Below are positions 32,455-42,829 of a stretch of DNA of 64,000 nucleotides, one piece after another. The notes beneath the pieces are model-generated. The model did no database searches. It was not told where the DNA came from and saw nothing but the letters and a program-made list of their open reading frames with translations. The first letter of the stretch is position 1. The number at the start of each line of letters is the position of its first letter. This DNA comes from Piezodorus guildinii (lineage: Eukaryota; Arthropoda; Insecta; Hemiptera; Pentatomidae), in the NCBI GenBank assembly GCA_023052935.1, contig CM041298.1, positions 5,661,344 to 5,725,343 on the forward strand, written 5' to 3'. Made by a program: the position numbers and the translations under genes.

Positions 32455-32908
32455 GAACACAATAATTGTTACTGAGTGATGGGCGTATTTATGGATAAAA
32501 TTAAATTATGTTTTTTTTTTTGTTAAATTACACTAATAAATTATTTATCTATCTTAAAAAAATAAATGATTTATTGAATTAAATCACTTTAAATCGACCC
32601 CCATATCGGAGAAATGCCGCGGACGGAAAACAAAAGGAATTTTTTTATACATTTATTTTAAACGTTATTTATACGTTAAAACTCTATAGATTTTTTCCTC
32701 TATCTACGAAAAAAAAAAAGAATTACAAGTGTACATAACTATAAGCATGATTTCAGTTTTTTACTTTTCTAATTTTTTAATTGGTCGCGGTGTCCTGATC
32801 CTAAAATTGGATACAATTTTTTCTCTATCTTAAAAAATATCTGAGTGATAGGCGTATTTATGGCTAAAATTTATTTTTTTACATATATTTTCTATTTGCG
32901 GTTGATTA
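32455..32908 (-). repeat. R4/R3 repeat pieces
   Basis: GGGCGTATTTATGG at 32482 and 32858 matches R4 at 6530-6690. CGGAGAAATGCCGC near 32605 matches R3 at 8175. The mariner at 32911 interrupts this segment, which resumes at 33762. Confidence 0.4.
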
Positions 32909-32910
32909 TA

Positions 32911-33759
32911 TTGGGTTGTGTCACATGAAATGTCCGTTTTCAAGGTAAAGGATTTTTATTAAAAATACGATATGATAACAAGATTATTTTATTCGAAGTA
33001 TTTACCTTTTTTTTACACACGTTTTTCCCGACGTGACACCAACTTTTTTATCCCTGAACTAAAAAACACTGAGCTTTGAAGTGACATAAAATCTGAAAAC
33101 GCACTTTTCATTTGATCATCATTTTCAAAATGTTTTCCTTTGACGAAGTTCTAAATTCCTGAACAGGTGGTAATCTGCTGGAGACAAGTCGGGAGAATAT
33201 GGTGGGTGCGGAAGAAGTTCATAGCCCAGTTCTTTCAAGTTTTGAAACTGATGAGCTGCCGCTCAGTGAGATCATGAGGTACCCATGTATCGAGATTTTT
33301 TACTTTCCCAATACACTTTAAATGTCTGGAAACGGTAGATGCCACTTGCATTTAGTTGTGCTGAGAGTCCTTTAACGATTTGGTAGAGTTTTCCTTCTAC
33401 TGTATGTTTGAGGACATCGTTGTCTATTACGGACGGAGGTCTTCCTTGAATGGTCCGTTCATTAACACTCCCTTCCCCAAACGCCTTGCAAATATTTCTA
33501 GCGGCCTCAGCTGCTGAATGGCCGAGTTTAAACTCGTACAAAAATATTACTCGAAAATCGCGTGTTTCCATGTTCATATTTGGATGTATACTAATAAGTG
33601 GGTAATTGATTAAGAAGCTAATGTTTATGATACAAAGGTAGAGGATTAGTAACTGTTTACTTTAAATATGTAAACATTCGGAAGAAAACAGAGACCGGCA
33701 AAATCCTTAAATGTATTTCAGAAACTATAAAAACGGACATTTCATGTGAAACAATGCAA
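32911..33759 (-). mobile_element. mariner element (MarB copy 1), internally deleted
   Basis: TIRs share ACATGAAATGTCCGTTTT, with a few mismatches in the outer bases (TTGGGTTGTGTCAC, and TTGCATTGTTTCAC on the other end). TA flanks both sides (32909-32910, 33760-33761). The 849-bp length indicates a large internal deletion. Relatives are at 35437-36244 and 60051-60407. Confidence 0.85.
33040..33577 (-). pseudogene. MarB transposase remnant
   Basis: The N-terminus is MNMETRDFRVIFLYEFKLGH, then SAAEAARNICKAFGEGSVNE and, after a short deletion, GRPPSVIDNDVLKHTVEGKL. The frame then breaks. Lower down, C-terminal blocks are recognisable by comparison with the copy at 35437-36244. The catalytic middle is absent. 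Confidence 0.8.
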
Positions 33760-33764
33760 TATAT

Positions 33765-33915
33765 TGTGCCGATTTAAAAAAAATCGGTCCTATAGTTTCG
33801 GAGAAGGACAAACGGAGTTTTGTTAGTCGGATCCTATGTATCTTGAAAAGTAAGCCTTTAAATTTCGAGGAGGGATAATTTTTTTTTTTCTATTACAAAG
33901 GTTCGTTATTGAAGA
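33765..33915 (-). repeat. repeat family R3 copy
   Basis: On the minus strand it aligns with 8040-8215 (CCTTTGTAATAG, an A-run, CCGAAACTATAGGACCGATT). Confidence 0.5.
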
Positions 33916-34069
33916 AATAAACCAATATTCACATTATGACGTCTGCTTTTGTTTTTTTTTAAGTACAACTTATTTATGCGTGAGTACAGAGTAACTGAAT
34001 GCTTCGGATGACGTCAATCCAACGGAAACCAGTTATAAGAGATATAAAAATCAATTAACGTAAAAACTA

Positions 34070-34112
34070 CAATAATCAAGTGCGCACAACACACGACTTT
34101 TACTTACTGTCG
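34070..34112 (+). mobile_element. HRA 5' end, interrupted by Transib-like MITE
   Basis: AAGTGCGCACAACACACGAC and TTTTACTTACTG are the HRA start. The host resumes at 34971 with GTTGTTAAAATCAATTTCAG. Confidence 0.7.
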
Positions 34113-34970
34113 CATAGTGGGCAATATGACCGATTTAGGTGTACAAAATTCTGAAACTTGTCTATATTTAACCTTTGGGGTCCCAGATTACGAAAAAAAT
34201 ATTTTAAAAAAATTATAAGAAAACATTATAAAAACTAATTAATTTTTTGACACGATTAGCGAGCGTATCGTGGTCAAACATCAAATTTATTTGCTAAAAT
34301 TTAAAACTCCGCCATATTTTACGAGTGAAGTCCCAGAATACAGGGAAAACAATACAAAAAATCTAATTATGACTCGGAGTTGAAAAAACCTGCTAATAGA
34401 TTTATTTTATATCATTTAGCAAATTCTTGAAATTAGAGATTGTAAAATTTTTTATTTGTAGTGATGTGCCTGAAAAAAATGATGTATCACCCAAAACGGA
34501 AAAAAATCGCAAAAATTCTTTGTAATATCTAATGACTAGAAGGATTGTTAAAACAAATCCTATAAACAAATCTTTGGGGTAACTTGGGGGTTATATAGTT
34601 TTTCGTTATTGAATAAGGGCATACATTTACAAATTGCTAAATCAACTCTACAGGTGACATTGCGATTTATATTCAATAACGAGTTTGGAAATATAATGTC
34701 TTACCTATCTTGCAATGCCTATTGTTAAATAAAAGCAAAAAGACTTTGCTCTAAAAACACTTTAAACAGAATAAATGACCATCGAATGAAAATAATCCCA
34801 CTGTTAGTTATTAGGCACTTGTGTGAACAGGAATGATTCATTCAATTACTATTTATTTGTAAACACGGTATGGCGGGAAATATTAGTATTAATGGTCTTG
34901 CCAACTAATAATAAAAAGGTGACTTTTGATTGACTTTTTTCCACCTAAATTGGTGATTTAGCCCACTGTG
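34113..34970. mobile_element. Transib-like non-autonomous element (MITE), 858 bp
   Basis: Imperfect TIRs of about 30 bp end both sides: CATAGTGGGCAATATGACC at the left, and CACAGTGGGCTAAATCACC (minus strand) at the right, converging on ATTTAGGTG. The flanks TGTCG (34108-34112) and CGCCG (34971-34975) differ by two C/T changes and fit the GC-rich CGNCG 5-bp TSD of Transib elements. The CACAGTG end matches Transib ends, which resemble the RAG recombination-signal heptamer. No transposase ORF is present. hAT is the alternative but would need an 8-bp TSD, which is not seen. Confidence 0.65.
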
Positions 34971-35015
34971 CGCCGTTGTTAAAATCAATTTCAGAATTTG
35001 TAATTACATTTCAGA

Positions 35016-35436
35016 GAGAAATACAGGAAACAACTTTTTTATCATAGGTTCTTATAAAAAAGTTTTTTTTTTTTTTGGACCAAAAATTATTGAATGGAAA
35101 AAAAGGTCTTTATACAGAACAAGCCTTGAATATACTTAACATGGCGAAAGTATGAAAGGCTACATTGAAGGAGATTGGCTAATTTACATTATGAAAGAGA
35201 TATTGTAGAATCTACATAAATCGATAACGGGCAGAAGGATACTGTGATTCAAATAAGATGATATTCAGATCAAGCGGGCTCCAGTCTCTATAAATATTTA
35301 TGGATATTACATTAATAATAAAAATATATTTCCCTATCACCTCTCGCCTTCTACTATCTATTTCGCTATTATTTACACAACGTATTCAATAAATATCTAC
35401 ACAATATATCATATCTGAATATTCAACGAAGGTGGC
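35016..35436. other. unassigned AT-rich sequence
   Basis: Nothing recognised. Confidence 0.3.
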
Positions 35437-36244
35437 AACCAAAAATGCAGGTCTCTGTTGTTTTCTTCCGAATGTTTACATATTTAAAGTAAATAGTTAC
35501 TAATCCTCTACTTTTGTATTATAAACATTAGCTTCCCAATAAATTACCCACTTTTTAGTATACCTCCAAATATGAACATGGAAACGCGATATTCGAGTAA
35601 TATTGTTGTACGAGTTTAAACTCGGCCATTCCGCAGCTGAGGCCGCTAGAAATATTTGCAAGGCGTTTGGGGAAGGGAGTGTTAATGAACGGACCATTCG
35701 CCGTTGGTTTGCTATGTTTTCAGCTGGGGATACCGACTTGGAAAACATGCCCCAAGGAAGACCTCCGTCCGTAATAGACAACGATGTCCTCAAACATACA
35801 GATGAAGGAAACCCCTACCAAACAGTTGAAGGACTCTCAGCACAACTAAATGCAAGTGCATCTACCGTTTCCAGACATTAAAAGTGTAATGGGAAAGTAA
35901 AAAAGCTCGATACATGGGTACCTCATGATCTCACTGAGCGGGAGCAAGACCCCATGTTTCAAAACATACCATGCAAAAATTGAAAGAACTCCAACAGATT
36001 ACCACCTGTTCAGGAATTTAGACAACTTCCTCAAAGGAAACATTTTTGAAAATGATGATCAGATTTTGTTTTACTTTAAAGCTCAGAGTTTTTCAGTTCG
36101 GGGATAAAAAAGTTTGTGTTACGTTGTGGAAAATGTGTAGAAAAAAGTAGGTAAATACTTGGAATAAAATTATCTTGTTTTCATATCGCATTTTAATAAA
36201 AATCCTTTACCTTGAAAACGGACATTTCATGTGACACAACGCAA
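35437..36244 (+). mobile_element. mariner element (MarB copy 2), 5' TIR lost
   Basis: The plus-strand transposase remnant at 35577-36110 includes YEFKLGHSAAEAARNICKAF, TIRRWFAMFSAGDTDLENM, GRPPSVIDNDVLKHTDEGN and SAQLNASASTVSRH. After a stop follow TWVPHDL and then, past a deletion, RTPTDYHLFRNLDNFLKGNI. The right TIR (about 36214-36244, CGGACATTTCATGTGACAC) is intact with TA beyond. The left end is truncated just before AATGCAGGTCTCTG. Confidence 0.85.
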
Positions 36245-36250
36245 TATATA

Positions 36251-36335
36251 ACATGTAAAAGGGCTAAAATTACAATATAGGCATGAAATAGTCTTGTGAA
36301 GAAGCTACTTGTACTAGTTGTAACACTTCAATCAT
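36251..36335 (-). mobile_element. Jockey 3' UTR scrap
   Basis: GTCTTGTGAAGAAGCTAC and the surrounding bases match the Jockey 3' UTR at 26700-26790. No tail or TSD is visible. Confidence 0.5.
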
Positions 36336-37237
36336 TTTTTTTAGGTAACATTCTAATGTGTATTTTATAAGCTGGTCTCAATTGAAAAACTTATCGAACA
36401 ATTAAACGGTGAAAATTTACCTCCATTCATAAAGTTTTAAGAATGGCATAAACATATTTAAACAGGCTTTTGATTGATACAGTCTGACAGGGCTTAAACG
36501 CTGATATTTGAAGTTCTCTTTAACATAACATAAGTATTTAACAAATTTTTTTATTAAAAATGACCAAAGAATTCTTTTCGTATATATTTAAATCAAAGAT
36601 ACAAAGAAATACCCAAAAGAAAAAAAAAATGAAAATGTTTTTGCACATAAAATACAGTTCCATATCTAATATAAACTTTATATTACACAGAGAAATTCCC
36701 TTTTTTACGAAGCCGAGTTTAATTCTAAACAGAGAAAGTTCCCAGTACCTCATATCCATGCGAAGGTAGGAGAGTATATTGTTACATATCCCGTGATATA
36801 TGTTATGGAACTCGTTGTTAAAATATGTTATAAAACTTATTTCGTTTTGTGAACTCATGCGGGTGGCACTTCTTGCCATATCTAACTTCCCTTTTCGCAA
36901 AGTAACTTTCAGTCCGTTGTACAAGACGGTTCTGGCTTGTAACAGTTTACTACAGTTTCTTCGACATTGTGAATATTCCGCTTAAATTAAACTTATCGAT
37001 ACAACGTGATATAATCCTTAAATTACAACCTTTTCCTGGTACTTGGTAATTTAAACTCCCTTTAATCCAGAAAATTTATTTATTTTGCAAAAATTTACAA
37101 ATCAATTAACTTGACAATCAAGATAAATGGGATTTAATCCTACAGGAATTATCGTAAGGTTTAATAGGAGTATCGTTAACAGAAATTTCCAGATTAAAAT
37201 ATGAACAAAAGGCATCAGTTTCGGAAAAAATGTATCT
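36336..37237. other. unassigned, one 128-aa ORF
   Basis: The minus-strand ORF 36924-36538 starts YNGLKVTLRKGKLDMARSAT and becomes low-complexity hydrophobic. The start could be part of an element protein, but I cannot assign it. The rest is AT-rich. Confidence 0.3.
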
Positions 37238-37249
37238 ATATAAAAACTT

Positions 37250-38218
37250 TTTTTTTTTTTAATTTATTTATAGTAATTTACAACTGTACTAAAGAATACA
37301 ATAAGTAAATATGTAGAAAGAATATAAAAAGTCATGAAAATGTCTTGAGAAAGAACCTAACTATTTTAATACAGTAGGTCCCGAGGCCACCTTCTTTTCA
37401 GTCGCCTTGGAGGGTTATCAGGGATATCTGAGGAAGATAAATTACGGACAAGTGGATTTGTATGGGCAGGGAGTTTAGAATGGAAATAGGAGTATCTATC
37501 ACGGGCTATGTCTGCAACAAATGGGATGTTTAGGTCATTATGGAGGAGTTGATTTGTGACAAAATAAGGAGCATTCAGGATTTTGCGAAGGATTTTGGAT
37601 TGTAAGGACTGGATGCGGGAGGAATTAGATGGTTTCGTAGAGCCTCGATTCCATATGTCCAAATAGGTCTGATAATTGTGATGTAGATGAGACTTTTGTA
37701 GTATACTGGAAGTTTTGAACGTTTGTCTAGTAAGTGTTGTAGTAATCGATATCTTCGAGCAGTTTCTTGTCGTTTCAGTCTTGTGTGAGAATTTCAAGTA
37801 AGGCGCTTGTCAAGATGGAGACCTAGGTATCGGATTTGTTCAACAGAAGTAAGGGTAATGTTATTAAATGATACTGGGGGGCAGGAAGTCATCGGTTCGC
37901 GACGAAGGGTAAAGGTGATTTGGTGGGATTTGTTGGGATTTATTTTAATCCCCCAATTTTGACACCATTCTTCAATGGCTGTGATGTGGGACTGAAGGGT
38001 TTGGGATGCGATAGTTGGATCATTAAGGACGGATAAGACACACGTGTCATCAGCATAAGTATTGAGGACAGTGCGAGGATGGAGTGGAATGTCAGCTGTA
38101 TAAAGGGAGTAGAGGATAGGACCTAAGATACTACCTCGAGGCACTCCAGCAGATAGGGAAAATGTGGATGAGTAGGAAAAGTTGTGGTTTACCTTAAAGG
38201 TTCTGCCAGTAAGGTAGG
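37250..38218 (-). mobile_element. Jockey-like LINE, 5' truncated, 12-bp TSD
   Basis: The poly(A) end is plus-strand T13 at 37248-37260. Minus-strand coding gives FKVNHNFSYSS, PRGSILGPILYSLYTADIP, the catalytic YADD in LNTYADDTCVLS, EEWCQNWGIKINPNKSHQIT and IRYLGLHLDKRLT. After a frameshift at about 37796 come WNRGSTKPSNSSRIQSLQSK and RRLKRRWPRDLLY. ATATAAAAACTT at 37238-37249 and 38219-38230 is the TSD. Confidence 0.9.
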
Positions 38219-38230
38219 ATATAAAAACTT

Positions 38231-38834
38231 AAATTATTATTATGGATCACATTACAATGATGATAATAAAATAAACTTTAATGCGGTTAAATGGATATTC
38301 AAAGTTAGATGTAAACTTCTTTATCTCAACTACAACAGATTTTATTCAAATAGTAGTGTGTTGTGTTCTTTGTGCAATAAAAAAGAAACAGAAAATACAT
38401 TTCATTTCCTGGCTGCATGTCCGATTCTGTCTGAAATTAGAAAAAAATTGTTTCGGAAAGAGTTCTCTAAAAGTTGATGATGTGATAAAATGTTTCAATG
38501 GTGATGATGGGTGTCTGTATACAATTTTTGTAAAATTGCACGGCCTTATAGATATAGGCTTATTAAGGAATTTAATTATAATTAAAAAAAAAAAACTTTC
38601 GAATGTGTAATATTATTGATATGATTGATTATTGATATTTTTTTCTGATGTTTTATTTCTAAGTTAATACAGTTAGAAGGTGAATAGAATAAGTAAGTAA
38701 CCTGCTTGACTATTGTATAATTTTGTAAAACTTTTCAGATCGGCTCCGGGCTCACGGTCTAAAAGACCATAGTTCTACAAATGTTTTTTTTATATTTGTA
38801 ATATTTGTTTTTGTTGTAATATGCTTGAAGAAAT
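38231..38834 (+). mobile_element. LINE 3' fragment with CCHC-type RT C-terminus
   Basis: ORF 38184-38477 includes KVRCKLLYLNYNRFYSNSSV and CSLCNKKETENTFHFLAACP, a CX2C...H...C finger like that at 9236-9589. The 3' part has GGTCTAAAAGACC as a hairpin near 38756 and ends GAAGAAATAAA at 38834. A Jockey at 37250-38218 is inserted at its left. Confidence 0.6.
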
Positions 38835-39590
38835 AAAAAAATCTGGTGTGGGCAACACACGACTTTCACTTACCTCCATTTTTAAAATCAATAAAAGAAT
38901 TTCCAAATACAGTTAGAGATAAAAATACGTGAAATTATTAAGGAATTAATCAAATTGAATTTACATAGAAACATGTGTTTTATAAAAAAATCTATTATAT
39001 TATTATCTAAAATAATCAGTTAGTTTTATGTTCGTTTCATCACTCTCTATTAACTTTTAAAAGCTTGTGTATGAGATGATATTTTTTCTAAAATCTTTAG
39101 CTTTCCAACGGTATATCATACATGTATATTACTCCTCTTATGTTCAAAAATGAAAAATTGCATTAAAAAAACATTTTTTCTGTTTTGTCCTTTAGTTGGG
39201 TATCGAATTTATTCAATTTATATATTTACCTGTTTTTCATCAGCGTTAACAAGATAATCTGGTTATTATCATTAAATCTACAAAATTAAAGGTACTTTAG
39301 TGAAGGAAAATTTAAAATATCGGCATTTAAGCCCTGTCAGACCATTTTTATCCAAAAAAAACATACATGATATTAAAGCCCATTAACTTTTACATCGATA
39401 TAGCGAGTTTAATCAAAATCGTCGGAACCGTTTTCGAGAAAATCGAAAAAAGGTGCAAAATGCATAGTATAAAGTGCTTCTTCTGGTAAGCTCATTTTGA
39501 TGAAAAAAGTTTTGTCAGGTCTCGGGCGTATAGTTGTATTAAATATGAAATTTCAGTTTCATAGGACTTACCGTTTCCGCCCGGGAGTTA

Positions 39591-39630
<40 letters not shown>

Positions 39631-39754
39631 CTTTTTGCGGGACTTGGTTATTTGGACTCAGGGGACCCTAAAACGTGTATTTCCGTTGAAAACTGGAATT
39701 CGAAAATTTTCACGATCGCAATACTTCCCCTTACTATATATAGTAAGTGAAAGT
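38835..39754 (+). mobile_element. HRA complete copy, target of the full-length Jockey
   Basis: The start is AAATCTGGTGTGGGCAACAC, the CA tract at 39594-39628 and the 3' palindrome TTACTATATATAGTAA at 39731-39746. The final AGTAAGTGAAAGT (39742-39754) is duplicated at 44487-44499 by the Jockey insertion. Confidence 0.88.
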
Positions 39755-40145
39755 TTTATTTTTTTTTTTTTATTCGTATATATTACAATTTGTCATAATA
39801 GACAATAATAATAGTGCTACAGGATCTCATTCATACAATATAAACAAAAGGACAACAACAAAATTTATAGACAAAATAAATACAAATAAATGAAGTTAAC
39901 AAATAAATAAACAAAACATGTCTCATTCATACCTATGTACAATATTTACAATCAGCTCGGGAACCCCGGACGGGGCTTGTCCCCCCACTTGTGGAAGGAC
40001 AAGCAGAGCCCAAAGGATCCCAGCGCCTCCCTCTCAGCCGCATCACTGGTGAGAGCCAGCGGAAGCTAAGTGAGGGCGCCACAGCCACAATCACACCGCA
40101 CATGAGAGGAGAATCTGACCAGTGTCAGAACTCCAGAATAGATGT

Positions 40146-42829
40146 TTACAATATGTCTCGGGGCCACTGCCGTTTCAACCTTCTAGGAGGGTTGTATGGA
40201 TGAGTGGAGCTGGATAGGGATTGTGCTAGAGGATTAGGATGATGAATGAGGTTCTGGTGGAATTTGGAAAATTTAGATGGAATCAGGTCTGAAATAAATG
40301 GAACATTAAGGTCGTGGTGCAAGGTATAGTTGGATACATAATAAGGAGCATTTACTATTATTCGCAGGACTTTGGATTGAAAGGATTGAATGCGTTTGAT
40401 GTTAGAACGTTTAGCTGTCCCCCACAGTTCAAGTCCGTAGGTCCAGATTGGCTTCAGTATTGTCTTGTAAAGTAATAATTTGTTGTCAACTGTAAGCTTA
40501 GATTTTCTGTTTAGTAGTCTGTATAACTGTCCGAATCGTCTGTTGAGTTCTTTTCGTTTAAGTCTTGTATGTGGGTTCCACGTCAATCTTTTGTCTAGTA
40601 GTAAGCCAAGATACCGGACTGTGTCTGAGGAAGGAAGCGGTATGGAATTGAAATGAACCATTGGACAGGATTTGCGTCGAAGGGTGAAGGTGACGTGGGT
40701 GCATTTGCTTTCATTAACTTTAATACGCCAAGCATTACACCAGTCCTCGATAAGACAAAGGTGTCTTTGCAGGATTAAGGATGCTGTTTCAGGATCGGAA
40801 TTGGATGATAGGATGGCGGTGTCATCTGCAAATGTTGCCAGAAAGGTGTCAGGATGATTAGGAATATCAGCAGTGTAAAGGATGTAGAGGACGGGTCCCA
40901 AGACGCTGCCTTGAGGAACACCGGCCTCAATGGGATAAAAGTTAGAAAATTCTACACCACAGCGAACTCGGAAGGAGCGGTTGAGAGATAGGATCGTAGA
41001 ATGAGGTATAGAGACTGGGGTAAATGCGTTTTAAGCTTGAAGAATAATCCGGTGTGCCATACCCGGTCAAAAGCTTGCGCTATGTCCAGAAACGCACCAG
41101 AACAATACTCTTTGCATTCAAGGGCTGAGGAAATATGGTCTACAACTCGGAGTCCTTGTTGAACAGTGGAATGATGAGCACGGAAACCAAACTGATGGGA
41201 AGGAAGATTTTGTGATTCTAATATAGGCAGGATTCGTTTTAGAAGGAGTTTTTCAAAGACCTTTGAGAGGATGGGGAGTAGACTAATAGGTCTGTAAGAT
41301 GAAGTGTTGCTGGAAGGTTTACCTGGTTTTAGGAAGAAAATGATTGTGGAATGTTTCCACAAGAGAGGAAAATAGGTGGTGCGTAGGATGCAGTTGTAGA
41401 TATAGGTTAGGAATATAATAGCTTTCTGCGGAAGTTGACGGAGGATCTGGGGGGTAAGGAGATCATGTCCAGGAGACTTACGGAGGGTCAGTTTCTGGAG
41501 AAGATATTTAACCTCAGAGGGATTAATAGCTTTTGGAGGTAGGGAAAGAGGTATTGGTGACAAAAGGAAGTCTAGTACTGCTGCGGTATGATTGCTTTGG
41601 GATTCCGGGTGAGGAGTGAATACTTTGGAGAGGTGTGTGGCGAATTCCTCGGCTTTATCTTCATCAGACGCAGCCCAGGAGTCATCACCACGCCGGAGAG
41701 GATGGGAAACTTGATGGGATTTTAAAATCTTCTTCGTGACATTCCACAGGGAATTGTCACTAGCTGACAGAGAGGAGAGGTAGGAATTAAAGGACTGGGA
41801 ACGGAAGGTCGCCAACTCCTGCTTCAATTGTCTACAATAGAAGTTATAGGAGCGGCGATCTGTTGGGTGTCGGGTGCGCTTCCATAATGATCTGGCACGG
41901 CGTTTTGCATGGATTAGGTCTGTAAGGTGTTGAGGCAAATGGTTTTGGTGAGGAGTTATATTGGAGTGCTTAGGAGAGGAGGCAGTCCAGACAGCTTGCT
42001 GAATGGCGGTGGTGAAGGAGTAGACGGAATCGTCAAGGTCTTCTGGGGTTTTGAAGGTCGCTCTGAGGTTAATATTATCGGTCAGGATTTGGCGAAATAG
42101 GTTCCAGTTGACAGGGCCTCGGATAAATGACGGTGGAATAGGTTTTGGAATTGGAGTGAGAGATACTTTTAGGATCAGTGGACTATGGTCTGAGGATAGT
42201 TCATCAAGTCGAGTTAAAGATAAGTTGAAGGAGCCTAATCCGCTGTGAATGAAGAAGTCAAGGATGTCAGGATTACGGTTGGGATCGGTTGGCCAGTAGG
42301 TAGGGGAATCAGGAGGTAGGAGATTGAAATGACGGGAGTTGAGTGCAGACAGCAAATTTCGTCCACGAGAATTCGTGGTTCTCGAACCCCACTGTTGATG
42401 CTTGGCATTTAAGTCTGCACCCAGAATGAAATGATTTCCTAAGGAATTTAGAAAGGATACAAATTCGGTGTTGGAAATGGAGTGTTTGGGAGGGCAATAT
42501 GCTGATGTAAGGGTTACCGGAAAGGAAAAAGTTTTGATTACTATGGCTGTGGTTTGTAGGAAATCATAGGTAGGAAGTGGGAGTAAGTGATGAGAGAGGG
42601 ACTGGTGCACAATGACAGCAGTACCGGCATGGGCTTTGCCGTCTGGGTGGTCCGTACGGTATGTCACGTATTGAGGTATTTTGAAGAACTGTTTAGTGGT
42701 TAGTCTAGTTTCAGTAATAAGTGCTACGTCAACGTTTTTGTCTTGCAATAAAGCAGTAAGTTCGTCAGTATGATTTCTAACACCATTCGCATTCCATATG
42801 AGAATGGATAAGGAGTTAGGTGAAGTCAT
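40146..42829 (-). pseudogene. Jockey ORF2: endonuclease and reverse transcriptase, one frameshift
   Basis: The product would be a LINE polyprotein that nicks target DNA and reverse-transcribes the element RNA. Residues 1 to about 220 form an APE-type endonuclease: WNANG near 12, ITET near 39, GADLNAKHQQW near 138 and SDHSPL at 213-218. RT motifs follow: FLKPGKPSS and SYRPISLL near 505-525, FGFRAHHS, and LDIAQAFDRVW near 583 with the first catalytic Asp. At about 40980 one base is missing, so the first frame ends at 40952. The remaining frame carries GVPQGSVLGP, FADDTAILS with the catalytic DD, RYLGLLLDKRLTWNPHTRL and the terminal RRLKRQWPRDIL. ORF2 starts at the ATG touching the ORF1 stop. 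Confidence 0.95.

Noticed and set aside
34113..34970. A genuine V(D)J recombination signal
   Set aside because: Only the heptamer-like end is present, with no nonamer spacing, and the context is clearly a transposon.
36538..36924. 128-aa minus-strand ORF beginning YNGLKVTLRKGK
   Set aside because: A possible element fragment, but no motif can be named, and the second half is low-complexity hydrophobic sequence from AT-rich DNA.
39497..39808. ORF recurring in several HRA copies (also at 15409-15654, 17683-17880, 6215-6412), reading through the CA tract as THTHT
   Set aside because: Frame and length differ between copies and the sequence follows DNA-level similarity. There is no sign of protein conservation.
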